64,000 nt of DNA from Endozoicomonas sp. 4G (GTDB taxonomy: Bacteria > Pseudomonadota > Gammaproteobacteria > Pseudomonadales > Endozoicomonadaceae): contig NZ_CP082909.1 in assembly GCF_023822025.1 (NCBI RefSeq), positions 1,912,001 to 1,976,000 of the forward strand, written 5' to 3'. Both the position numbers and the translations under genes were made by a program. Of this stretch, positions 36,255 to 44,041 are shown piece after piece. Numbering within the stretch: the first letter of the stretch is position 1; every line of letters begins with the position of its first letter. The notes under the pieces were generated by a model that had not been told where the DNA came from, ran no database searches, and saw only the letters and a list, made by a program, of their open reading frames with translations.

Positions 36255-37934
36255 ATGAGCGAAAGCTTTGCTGAACTGTTTGAAGAAAGCCTGAAAGATA
36301 TCGAAATGAAGCCGGGCGCTATTGTTAGCGGTCAGGTTGTTGATATCGACAGCGACTGGGTGACTGTACACGCAGGCCTGAAGTCTGAAGGTGTTATCCC
36401 AAAAGCTCAGTTCCTGAACGAACAGGGTGAACTGACCATCGCTGTCGGCGACGAAGTTCAGGTTGCTCTTGACGCGGTTGAAGACGGTTTCGGTGAGACC
36501 CGTCTGTCCCGTGAAAAAGCCAAGCGTATGGAAGCCTGGGGCGAACTCGAAAAAGCCTTCGAAGCTGAAGAAATCGTTAAAGGTGTTATCTCCGGTAAAG
36601 TCAAAGGTGGCTTCACTGTTGACGTTAACACCATCCGTGCCTTCCTGCCTGGTTCCCTGGTTGACGTGCGCCCGGTACGCGACACAGCTCACCTGGAAGG
36701 TAAAGAGCTGGAATTCAAGGTTATCAAGCTCGACCAGAAGCGTAACAACGTAGTGGTTTCCCGCCGCAGCGTTCTGGAAGCTGAAAACAGCGCTGAGCGT
36801 GAGCAGCTGCTGGAATCCCTGCAGGAAGGTCTGGAAGTTAAAGGTATCGTTAAGAACCTGACCGACTACGGTGCCTTCGTAGACCTGGGCGGTGTTGACG
36901 GCCTGCTGCACATCACTGACATGGCCTGGAAGCGCATCAAGCATCCAAGCGAGATCGTCAACGTGGGTGACGAGATCAACGTTAAGGTTCTGAAATTTGA
37001 CCGTGACCGTAACCGTGTCTCCCTGGGTCTGAAGCAACTGGGTGAAGATCCATGGGTAGCTATCACCAAACGCTTCCCTGAAGGTACCCGTGTATCCGGT
37101 CGCATCACCAACCTGACCGATTACGGCTGCTTCGTTGAACTGGAAGAAGGTGTTGAAGGTCTGGTACACGTTTCCGAAATGGACTGGACCAACAAGAACA
37201 TCCACCCATCCAAAGTGGTTGCCCTGGGTGACGAAGTTGAAGTTCAGGTTCTGGACATCGACGAAGAGCGTCGTCGTATTTCTCTGGGTATCAAGCAGTG
37301 CAAGCAGAACCCATGGGAAGAGTTCTCCGGTTCCTTCAACAAGGGCGACAAGCTGGCGGGTAAGATCAAGTCTATTACTGACTTTGGTATCTTCATCGGT
37401 CTGGACGGCGGCATCGACGGTCTGGTTCACCTGTCTGACATCTCCTGGAACGAAACCGGCGAAGAAGCCGTTCGCAAGTACCGTAAGGGTGATGAAGTTG
37501 AAGCGGTTATCCTGGCGATCGACGCTGAGCGTGAGCGTATCTCCCTGGGTATCAAGCAACTGTCTGAAGATCCTTTCAACTCCTTCGCTGGCCTGAATGA
37601 AAAAGGTTCCATCGTTAAGGGTGTGATCAAGGAAGTGACTGCCAAGGCCGCTACTGTAGAGCTGGCTGAAGACGTTCTGGCTACTCTGAAAGCTTCTGAA
37701 ATCAGTGTTGATCGCGTTGAAGACGCTACCAACGTCCTGAAAGAAGGCGAAGAAGTAGAAGCTCGCATCATCAGTATCGATCGTAAGAACCGCAACATCT
37801 CCCTGTCCATCAAGGCGAAGGACCAGGCTGAAGAGAAAGCGGCTATGAAAGAACTGCGTGCCAAGCAGGAAGACGACACTTCAGGTCCAACCACTATCGG
37901 TGACCTGATCAAAGCGCAGATGGAAAACAAGTAA
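36255..37934 (+). CDS. rpsA: 30S ribosomal protein S1
   Basis: mRNA-binding ribosomal protein of 559 residues with six S1 (OB-fold) domains, the same plan as E. coli S1. The ATG at 36255 ([13 protein letters not shown]) has AGGA at 36245-36248; the frame extends upstream to 36240 without support. Repeated motifs such as [38 protein letters not shown] and [18 protein letters not shown] mark domains 3-5. Codon use is strongly biased to the optimal set, as expected for a highly expressed gene. It is followed by a strong terminator. Confidence 0.98.
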   Translation: MSESFAELFEESLKDIEMKPGAIVSGQVVDIDSDWVTVHAGLKSEGVIPKAQFLNEQGELTIAVGDEVQVALDAVEDGFGETRLSREKAKRMEAWGELEKAFEAEEIVKGVISGKVKGGFTVDVNTIRAFLPGSLVDVRPVRDTAHLEGKELEFKVIKLDQKRNNVVVSRRSVLEAENSAEREQLLESLQEGLEVKGIVKNLTDYGAFVDLGGVDGLLHITDMAWKRIKHPSEIVNVGDEINVKVLKFDRDRNRVSLGLKQLGEDPWVAITKRFPEGTRVSGRITNLTDYGCFVELEEGVEGLVHVSEMDWTNKNIHPSKVVALGDEVEVQVLDIDEERRRISLGIKQCKQNPWEEFSGSFNKGDKLAGKIKSITDFGIFIGLDGGIDGLVHLSDISWNETGEEAVRKYRKGDEVEAVILAIDAERERISLGIKQLSEDPFNSFAGLNEKGSIVKGVIKEVTAKAATVELAEDVLATLKASEISVDRVEDATNVLKEGEEVEARIISIDRKNRNISLSIKAKDQAEEKAAMKELRAKQEDDTSGPTTIGDLIKAQMENK

Positions 37935-37977
37935 TACTTGTTGAGAAAAGCTTCTGACGAGGCTTTTCTTCACCATC

Positions 37978-38010
37978 AAAAAAACCGCAGCTCAGACTGC
38001 GGTTTTTTTA
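37978..38010 (+). terminator. Intrinsic terminator after rpsA
   Basis: AAAAAACCGCAG, loop CTCAGA, CTGCGGTTTTTTTA: a clear stem with a T tract. A second weaker hairpin (AGAAAAGC...GGCTTTTCT, about 37944-37969) precedes it. Confidence 0.92.
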
Positions 38011-38093
38011 TGGTTATCAATAGCTTGCTTGATTTATTGAATGGGGTTGGCTAGGGTAGGAACTGTCTGGGCACAGGGAAAGGACGAACGACA

Positions 38094-38378
38094 ATGACCC
38101 GATCAGAATTGATAGAACGACTGACTGACCAGCAAGATCAGTTGACAGTAAAGGACGTAGAGCTGGCCATCAAATCCATTCTTGAGCAGATGTCTCAATC
38201 CCTTGCCAACGGAACAAGGGTTGAGATCAGAGGGTTTGGCAGCTTTTCCCTGCATTACAGGGCACCGAGAATGGGACGAAACCCTAAAACCGGTGACTCT
38301 GTCGTGCTCAATGGCAAACACGTTCCTCATTTCAAGCCGGGTAAAGATATGCGGGATCGTGTAAACGTAAATAAGTGA
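38094..38378 (+). CDS. ihfB: Integration host factor subunit beta
   Basis: A 94-residue DNA-bending protein, partner of IhfA. The N-terminus [17 protein letters not shown] and the beta-arm [31 protein letters not shown] are specific to IHF beta. Position after rpsA is conserved across gammaproteobacteria. Confidence 0.97.
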   Translation: MTRSELIERLTDQQDQLTVKDVELAIKSILEQMSQSLANGTRVEIRGFGSFSLHYRAPRMGRNPKTGDSVVLNGKHVPHFKPGKDMRDRVNVNK

Positions 38379-38398
38379 TCACTGGAGTTTGATCGGAT

Positions 38399-38719
38399 AT
38401 GGTCTCTCTTTTGGGTATCTGGCTGAAGCGGCTGGTAATACTGTTGGGCAGTTTGCTTCTGCTTATTCTTCTCGTCAATTTTATTGTTGCTAACCCGCAA
38501 TTGATACGGTTTGACCTGGCTGGCTTCTTGCTGCCGGAAGTGAAAGTGTCTTCCGTTGTCGTTATCTCCTTTATTCTGGGTGGGCTGTTCGGGCTGCTGG
38601 TCTCGCTGGTGGCAACCGCCAGACTGAGGTTAGCCAATGCCAGTTTCAAGCGTAAACTGGGCCGAAGAGACGCAGAAATACAAAAACTCAGAGCGAATGC
38701 CTTAAAAGGATTAACCTGA
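38399..38719 (+). CDS. lapA: LapA, lipopolysaccharide assembly protein A
   Basis: A 106-residue inner-membrane protein (DUF1049). Two hydrophobic helices (LVILLGSLLLLILLVNFIVA and VVVISFILGGLFGLLVSLVA) are followed by a charged helix (LRLANASFKRKLGRRDAEIQKLRA). It works with LapB in controlling LpxC turnover and LPS amount. The stop overlaps the lapB start (TGATG). Confidence 0.93.
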   Translation: MVSLLGIWLKRLVILLGSLLLLILLVNFIVANPQLIRFDLAGFLLPEVKVSSVVVISFILGGLFGLLVSLVATARLRLANASFKRKLGRRDAEIQKLRANALKGLT

Positions 38720-39894
38720 TGCCCGATGTTGCACTGCTGGCACTGATTATGGTGGCAATGCTGGCAGGATATCTTCTGGGGCGTGCTGAAAAAAAGAAGA
38801 AAAAGGAACACTTCCCTGAGCAACCCCTTTCCAAAGAGTACTTCGTGGGGTTGAACTATCTGTTAAATGAGCAGACGGATGAGGCGATTGAGACCTTTAT
38901 CAAAGCGCTGGATATCAATAATGACACGGTTGATACCTATCTTGCCTTGGGTAGCCTGTTTTGTCGTAAGGGCGAGGTGGATAAATCCATCCGGGTGCAT
39001 CAGGACCTTCTCGCCCGTCCCAGCCTGACGCCCCTTCAATCCATCCGTGTTCAGCTGGAACTGGCAAAAGACTACATGACGGCGGGATTGTTTGATCGTG
39101 CCGAAGCGATGCTGGTTGACCTGTCCAGACAAAACCATCAATACCGGGTGGATGCCCTGCAGCAGCTCCTGAAAATTTACGAACGAGAGAAAGAGTGGCA
39201 GCAGGCTGTTGAGATTAGCGAATCCCTGCGTAAATTATCCGGTGAACACTATGCTTTCAGGTTGGCTCACTTGTACTGTGAGATAGCCGAGGAAAAACTC
39301 CGTCACAATGATCGGTCAGGGGCCAGGAAGTACATCAGAGTGGCATTTTCCAGGGATAAAAACTGCGTCAGGGCCAGTTTGATTCTGGGCCGGATGGAGA
39401 TGGATGAAGGTCGTGACAGAGAGGCTATCAAAGTTCTCCAGAAGGTCTCCGCCCAGGATAATCGCTACGTGCCACTGACTCTGGATATGCTGGAAACTGT
39501 GTGCAACCGCAGTCATCAACCGCATGTCTTAAGCAGTTATCTGTCACGGTGCCTTCATGAAAAACCCGGTACGGCTATTATACTGGCGATGACGGCTCAG
39601 TTAATGAACAGTCGTGGTGAAGTTTCGGCCATGGAGTTTTTGAGCGGTCAGCTGCGACGGCAACCCTCTCTGAAAGGCTTGAACGCCTTGATCAATATTC
39701 AGTTGAACCATCCCTCTGAAACGTCACTGACCAGCATCAAACTGCTGAAAGAGGTCACAGACCAGATGTTGGCCTCAAAGCCTGTTTACCAATGCTTCAG
39801 CTGTGGTTTTTCCGGCAAGGAAATGCATTGGCATTGTCCAGGTTGCCACGAGTGGGGAACACTGGCGCCCGTTCAGGGCGTGGAAGGTGAGTAA
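38719..39894 (+). CDS. lapB: LapB, lipopolysaccharide assembly protein B (TPR, rubredoxin-like)
   Basis: Membrane-anchored adaptor of 391 residues that presents LpxC to FtsH. It has an N-terminal helix (VALLALIMVAMLAGYLLGRA), a basic stretch, about nine tetratricopeptide repeats (residues 40-340; e.g. EAIETFIKALDINNDTVDTYLALG) and a C-terminal rubredoxin-like knuckle with CFSCGF and CPGCHEWGT, all four Cys present. It is translationally coupled to lapA. pyrF, the usual next gene, is replaced by repeats and a toxin-antitoxin pair, so this marks the end of the core block. Confidence 0.96.
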   Translation: MPDVALLALIMVAMLAGYLLGRAEKKKKKEHFPEQPLSKEYFVGLNYLLNEQTDEAIETFIKALDINNDTVDTYLALGSLFCRKGEVDKSIRVHQDLLARPSLTPLQSIRVQLELAKDYMTAGLFDRAEAMLVDLSRQNHQYRVDALQQLLKIYEREKEWQQAVEISESLRKLSGEHYAFRLAHLYCEIAEEKLRHNDRSGARKYIRVAFSRDKNCVRASLILGRMEMDEGRDREAIKVLQKVSAQDNRYVPLTLDMLETVCNRSHQPHVLSSYLSRCLHEKPGTAIILAMTAQLMNSRGEVSAMEFLSGQLRRQPSLKGLNALINIQLNHPSETSLTSIKLLKEVTDQMLASKPVYQCFSCGFSGKEMHWHCPGCHEWGTLAPVQGVEGE

Positions 39895-39978
39895 ACTCCT
39901 CAATGCTTGTCAAAGGCCGTACCTGTAACGGGAAGAATAATCCTTTAGAATCTACTCTCTCGGTTTGGTACCCATTCC

Positions 39979-40020
39979 ACTCGTTCCCACGCTCTGAGGG
40001 TGTCGCAAAACCTCGTTACC
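39979..40020. repeat. REP-like repeat, partial copy
   Basis: CTCGTTCCCACGCTCTGAGG followed by GTGTCGCAAAAC: half of the hairpin repeat found complete at 40763, 53311 and 62661. The same half-type recurs at 40723-40755, so the toxin-antitoxin pair is bracketed by two similar copies. Confidence 0.7.
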
Positions 40021-40054
40021 ACACTTTTAGACCTGTCATTAGCAAATACCTTTA

Positions 40055-40072
40055 GATAGCATATGTGCTATC
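40055..40072. promoter_or_regulatory. Palindromic operator upstream of the toxin-antitoxin pair
   Basis: GATAGCA-TATG-TGCTATC, two 7-bp inverted arms ending 9 bp before the PIN toxin ATG. Ribbon-helix-helix antitoxins usually bind such palindromes for autorepression; the site fits that role. Confidence 0.65.
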
Positions 40073-40081
40073 ATAAAACCC

Positions 40082-40510
40082 ATGAAAACCATTGTACTTG
40101 ATACCAGCTGCTTTGTTTCGGCTCTGCTCGGTAGTGGCGGTGCAAGCCGGGAAGTTCTCAGGCTATGCCTGAATCGCCAGTTGAGCCCTCTGATGGGTAA
40201 TGCACTTTATAGCGAGTATGAGTCGCTGTTAAACAGGCCAGCGCTCTGGAATAAGAGCCGTACTACAGAGTCGGAACGTGAGCAGCTGCTCAACGCGCTG
40301 CTGAGTACTACCCGATGGGTTGAGATCTATTATCTTTGGCGGCCAAACTTACCAGATGAATCGGATAATCACCTGGTAGAACTGGCGATGGCCGGTGGTG
40401 CCAGCCATATCATTACCAAAAACATTAAAGATGTTGGTCGAGGAGAGCTGAAGTTTGACCACTTAACTATTTGTAAACCAGAGGACTATATCAGGGAGAT
40501 CAGACAATGA
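40082..40510 (+). CDS. PIN-domain toxin (putative RNase), COG1569 type
   Basis: A 142-residue PIN-domain protein, likely an Mg-dependent ribonuclease toxin. Acidic residues in place: Asp in VLDTSCFVSALL (residue 7), Glu in YSEYESLLNR, Asp in LPDESDNHLVELAMAG and a final Asp near KNIKDVGRG. The ITKNIKDV segment is typical of the COG1569 PIN family. Unusually, the toxin gene comes first; the antitoxin start overlaps its stop by 4 bp (ATGA). Confidence 0.88.
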   Translation: MKTIVLDTSCFVSALLGSGGASREVLRLCLNRQLSPLMGNALYSEYESLLNRPALWNKSRTTESEREQLLNALLSTTRWVEIYYLWRPNLPDESDNHLVELAMAGGASHIITKNIKDVGRGELKFDHLTICKPEDYIREIRQ

Positions 40511-40722
40511 GCGTACTCACCGTCAGGCTGACCGAAGAAAAACATGAACGTCTGAAGCAATTGGCCAAGTCCAGAAACATCAGTCTCAACAAATTGATGG
40601 ATGAATTATCGACCATCGCCCTGGCAGAGTTCGATACCTATAACCGTTACCTGGCCAGGGCAGAATCCGGCAATCCAAAGGAAGCCCTGAAAATTCTGGA
40701 CAGGCTGGATGGTGGTTCGTGA
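40507..40722 (+). CDS. Ribbon-helix-helix antitoxin
   Basis: A 71-residue protein. The N-terminal strand and helices SVLTVRLTEEKHERLKQLAKSRNISLNKLMDEL form an Arc/MetJ-like DNA-binding fold; the C-terminal half (YNRYLARAESGNPKEALKILDRL) should cover the toxin. It overlaps the PIN gene by 4 bp, so both are made together. The palindrome at 40055-40072 is a candidate binding site. Confidence 0.82.
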   Translation: MSVLTVRLTEEKHERLKQLAKSRNISLNKLMDELSTIALAEFDTYNRYLARAESGNPKEALKILDRLDGGS

Positions 40723-40762
40723 CTCGTTCCCACGTTCTGAGGGTGTCGCAAAACTCCAACCT

Positions 40763-40794
40763 CTCGTTCCCACGCTGTGCGTGGGAATGCATAC
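40763..40794. repeat. REP-like hairpin serving as intron 1 target
   Basis: TTCCCACGC (40767-40775), loop TGT, GCGTGGGAA (40779-40787), then TGCATAC up to the intron start at 40795. The same hairpin and 7-bp spacer precede the second intron. It resembles the terminator-like stems chosen by group IIC introns. Confidence 0.85.
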
Positions 40795-42654
40795 GTGTGC
40801 CGAGCATGTCACACAGCTTGGGGGTGAAAGTCCCCTGTCCAGCCAGATGAGGGCGAAGGACTAGTGAAGCACAAGGTTTGTATCGTGAGATGCAGGCTGA
40901 AGGCAGTGTGGAGCAAAACCGCGAGCCGACGAACAGAAATCAGATATGAGGCTGTTTGCGTGAGGACGAGTCAGCGTATGATGACGAAGTCCATACTCAT
41001 CCGGACATTCAGGCAGTAGATCTGGCGGTTGTGCGGCGAAGGCGGTGTGACTTACCTCGGGAGGTCTGTGTGGTGTCTGATATTTCGGACTGAGGTCATC
41101 GTAAGGTGACTTGACCGCCACACAGAAGTCAGCAGATGGCATAGTAGCTGGCGTATGTCAGTGAAGGCCTGAACGGTACAGAGTGGTGAGTAGTTTCTGT
41201 TATTCGATACACTGGACGCAGACAAATCCAGCAAACACTGGAACTCATGCCAAGTGGTCACGGCGGAACCGGAGGCTGCAAGGCTATGAGAGCTGAGGTC
41301 GTGTCGGTATCACAGGATTACGAAAGCCCGGCGGGTGGTACTAGACTGATGGAGCGTATCGCCAACCCCAATAATTTAACAAGAGCCTTTCAGCGAGTTA
41401 AACGCAATAAAGGCGCAGCAGGGATCGACCGTATGACAGTGGAAGGGTTGTACACCCATCTACAAGAACATGGTCATGAACTGCGACAATGTCTTTTGCA
41501 GGGAGAATGGCGTCCTGCTCCCGTAAGGCGAGTACTGATTCCCAAACCGGACGGAGGAGAAAGGCAGTTGGGTATACCAATCGCCTTAGACCGAATGGTG
41601 CAGCAAGCGATACAGCAAGTATTGCAGGCCGAGTGGGAACTAAGGTTCTCATCTTTCAGTTACGGGTTCAGGCCGAACCGGTCAGCTCATCAGGCGATTA
41701 ATCAGGCTCAGTCGTATATCCGAGAAGGATATAACTGGGTTGTGGACATTGACCTGTCGAAATTCTTCGATCGGGTTAACCATGATCGACTGATGGCAAA
41801 ACTGGCAGTTCACACAGATGACAAGGATGTATTACGTTTAATTCGACGATTCCTACAGTCCGGAGTGATGGAGAACGGGCTGGTAAAACCGCAGACGGAA
41901 GGAGTGCCTCAGGGAGGGCCGCTCTCACCTGTGTTGTCTAACATCGTACTGGATGAACTCGATAAAGAGTTAGAAAAGCGTGATTTACGATTTGTACGTT
42001 ACGCTGATGACTGTCGGGTGTTTGTGCGAAGCAAGAAAGCAGGCGAGAGAGTGATGGCAAGTTTGACTCGTTACATCGAAAGTAAGCTGAAGCTGAAAGT
42101 CAACGTTGCGAAAAGTGCAGTTGACAAGGCATGGAGGCGGGCGTTCCTGGGATACAGCTTTACCAGAGATGGCAGGAAGAAGCTGGCAGATAAAACCTGC
42201 AAGCGGTTCAGGGACAAGGTCAAACAACTAACCCGCAAAGGCGGGCGGTCACTGGAGCAGAGATTGGAGTCTCTGAATCGCTATTTACGGGGCTGGAAGA
42301 ACTACTTTCGAGAAGTTGAAACCCGTTCGGAGTTTGAAAACTTTGACTGCTGGATCAGGCGACGATTGAGAAGTTTGCTCTGGTATCAATGGAAGAAAAG
42401 TCCGAAGCGATATGCGGAGCTAAGAAGGCGAGGAGTCAGTGAAGAGCTGACGAGGCAGACAGTAGGATCGAGCAAAGGGTACTGGCGGATAAGCCGGAGT
42501 CCTGCGCTGCACTTAGCATTGCCGAATAGTTGGTTCGATGAATTAGGTTTGATTAGATTATTGGCTGCTTAACTGACCGAAACGCCCAGTACGGACCCGT
42601 ATGCTGGGTGTTGTGGGAGGAGCGTAGCTGTGAGGCTACGCCCTATCCCGATCT
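40795..42654 (+). mobile_element. Group IIC intron, copy 1
   Basis: About 1860 bp. The 5' end is GTGTGCCGAG, matching the GUGYG start of group II introns. A structured 450-bp region (domains I-III) precedes the reverse transcriptase gene, and after it come a domain V-like hairpin (CCAGTACGG...CCGTATGCTGGG, 42588-42610) and domain VI (AGCGTAGCTGTGAGGCTACGCCCTA) ending near GATCT. The whole unit also occurs at 53342-55201; the encoded proteins are identical. The exact 3' boundary is uncertain by 1-3 bases. Confidence 0.88.
41286..42572 (+). CDS. ltrA: Group II intron reverse transcriptase/maturase, copy 1
   Basis: Reverse transcriptase and maturase that helps the intron splice and retrotranspose. 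RT blocks: RNKGAAGIDRMTV, YGFRPNRSAHQAI, VDIDLSKFFDRVNHDRL, VPQGGPLSPVLSNIVLDELD and the catalytic FVRYADDCRVF. The X/thumb maturase domain is LNRYLRGWKNYFREV and WIRRRLRSLLWYQWK. There is no HNH endonuclease domain, as in class C. The frame opens at 41247; ATG 41286 follows GGAGG by 11 bases and ATG 41349 is another option. The frame is intact, so the intron may be mobile. Confidence 0.93.
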   Translation: MRAEVVSVSQDYESPAGGTRLMERIANPNNLTRAFQRVKRNKGAAGIDRMTVEGLYTHLQEHGHELRQCLLQGEWRPAPVRRVLIPKPDGGERQLGIPIALDRMVQQAIQQVLQAEWELRFSSFSYGFRPNRSAHQAINQAQSYIREGYNWVVDIDLSKFFDRVNHDRLMAKLAVHTDDKDVLRLIRRFLQSGVMENGLVKPQTEGVPQGGPLSPVLSNIVLDELDKELEKRDLRFVRYADDCRVFVRSKKAGERVMASLTRYIESKLKLKVNVAKSAVDKAWRRAFLGYSFTRDGRKKLADKTCKRFRDKVKQLTRKGGRSLEQRLESLNRYLRGWKNYFREVETRSEFENFDCWIRRRLRSLLWYQWKKSPKRYAELRRRGVSEELTRQTVGSSKGYWRISRSPALHLALPNSWFDELGLIRLLAA

Positions 42655-43071
42655 CCCCTGAAAAGCCGACTCTACAGCGCGAGATAGGTATGGGTTCCCG
42701 CTGAAGCATGGGAACCAGAGTTTTGCGACAGCCTCTCCAGCGTAGGAATGCATACTCACACCTGCAAACGGACTCTACAACTTGAGATATCGTATGGGTT
42801 CAGCCTGGGAACCACTGTTCTGCCACACATGGAAACGAGCTAAAGATCCTTAAAAATAGAACAGAGTTAAACGATGTCAACAATCAAGACCTGACCCGGT
42901 TTTCAGAGATCAACTAAATTCGACACACACTGCGTGTCGAATGTCAGAGTCCCTATAAGTTTCAGCGGCTTTCAGGCAATAACTTAACAGGGAGAGGCTC
43001 CAGCCCCGCCCATGACTCGACTGGGGAGGGCTGGAGAAAGATCAGTCCCTGACCCGATTTAGGCGTCGTGG
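42655..43071. repeat. Repeat-rich gap with an unoccupied intron-target-like site
   Basis: No gene seen in 417 bp. The region contains several degenerate copies of the dispersed repeat (around 42655-42720 and 42745-42830). At 42745-42755 the sequence GGAATGCATAC is followed directly by TCACACCTGC, where occupied copies would have the intron GTGTG; downstream text (GGACTCTACAACTTGAGAT) matches the sequences after copy 1 and after the truncated copy at 52190. Confidence 0.6.
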
Positions 43072-43407
43072 TTATTTTTGGAGGTGGTTTACAATGACAA
43101 CCAAAGTGTCTTCGATCTTGTCAAAACGTTCATGATTTTCCTGCAGAATGTTTTCAATCTTGTCAAAACGTTCATGATTTTCCTGCAGAATGTTTTCAAT
43201 CTTGTCAAAACGTTCACGATTTTCTTGCTGGTACTGGCGAACCTCTTGCCGGTTAGCGTCAATCTTTTCATTAAGTGACTCAATAGCTATTTCCTGCCGT
43301 GTGCTATGCAAGTACAGCTTCCTAATATCGTTCTGTGAGTTTTTGACACTGATCTCTATGCGACTGATGGCACTCCAGAAATCGTCTGTGTCTTTATCAT
43401 GGTTCAT
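43072..43407 (-). CDS. Small coiled-coil protein with 14-residue repeats
   Basis: A 111-residue, highly charged protein. Residues about 50-105 contain near-identical repeats of RFDKIENILQENHE (14 residues, two heptads), which should form a continuous coiled coil. The N-terminus MNHDKDTDDFWSAISRIEISVK and the mid part KLYLHSTRQEIAIESLNEKID are also helical. There is no signal peptide or membrane helix. It resembles small DUF-type coiled-coil proteins often found near repeats; function unknown. Confidence 0.65.
   Translation of the reverse strand: MNHDKDTDDFWSAISRIEISVKNSQNDIRKLYLHSTRQEIAIESLNEKIDANRQEVRQYQQENRERFDKIENILQENHERFDKIENILQENHERFDKIEDTLVVIVNHLQK
43117..43224. repeat. 42-bp tandem repeat within the coiled-coil gene
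   Basis: Two full 42-bp units (43117-43158, 43159-43200) and a partial third with one visible change near 43217. The period is 14 codons, so unit gain or loss keeps the frame. Confidence 0.9.
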
Positions 43408-43589
43408 GCGTACACCCTATGATTATTTCTTGTGCGGTTGAGCATAGCAGACAATAAGAGATGGCACAGAGACACCGAACGCTAATTTCAGCCGCACGCT
43501 GCCAGGCGTGTCGGGTGGAGTTGGCAAAGCTGATCAATCCCATTGTATAGGGTTGGATCAATGACTATGGGAAGTTTTGCCCATCAGAA

Positions 43590-43817
43590 TTGAAGAAGGT
43601 TCTGAACTACGTGGAAGCAATACGGGTTCGCTGGGCTATGGGTAAATGCAAGAAATTGAGAGGGCGAGAAAGGCCCACTGTGCCAGATATTGTGCCAATC
43701 AAACGCTTTGGAGAAATCGAAGAAATAGTGAATGCAGTCGAGTTCTTATTATCTGACAGAGCGAGTTATATTGTGGGCCATACATTGGTAGTGGATGGTG
43801 GACTCTCGTTGGCATAG
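43590..43817 (+). pseudogene. Remnant of an SDR oxidoreductase (C-terminal piece)
   Basis: Only the last ~45 residues are family-like: PIKRFGEIEEIVNAVEFLLSDRASYIVGHTLVVDGGLSLA is the typical FabG/SDR C-terminus (positions about 43692-43814). The first 30 codons do not match the family, and the Rossmann motif and YxxxK site are absent. It is best read as a decayed gene fragment among repeats. Confidence 0.75.
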
Positions 43818-44041
43818 ACAACCGTTAGGCATCGGCAGGCTCAGATTCAGTCTGGTGCTCAACCAGCATAAAATAGCGACCGTTGCCCAAAGGCTGTTTT
43901 GATTTCAAAAAGAAGGGTATTTGATGATGAGGGCTGTTGCCACCTCAATCAAGGTCAAGGTGGCAACAACAGACAGCAAAATTAATGATCCTTTTAAACA
44001 GACCACTTGTTTGCCAAGGAGAGCTAATTGGGTGCTAGTCC

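Noticed and set aside
36141-37559. A 472-codon minus-strand frame over rpsA
   Set aside because: Shadow caused by the strong codon bias of rpsA; no family features.
40861-41142. Minus-strand frames of 69-93 codons in the intron 5' region (also at 53408-53689)
   Set aside because: They lie in the structured RNA part of the intron and recur only because the intron is duplicated.
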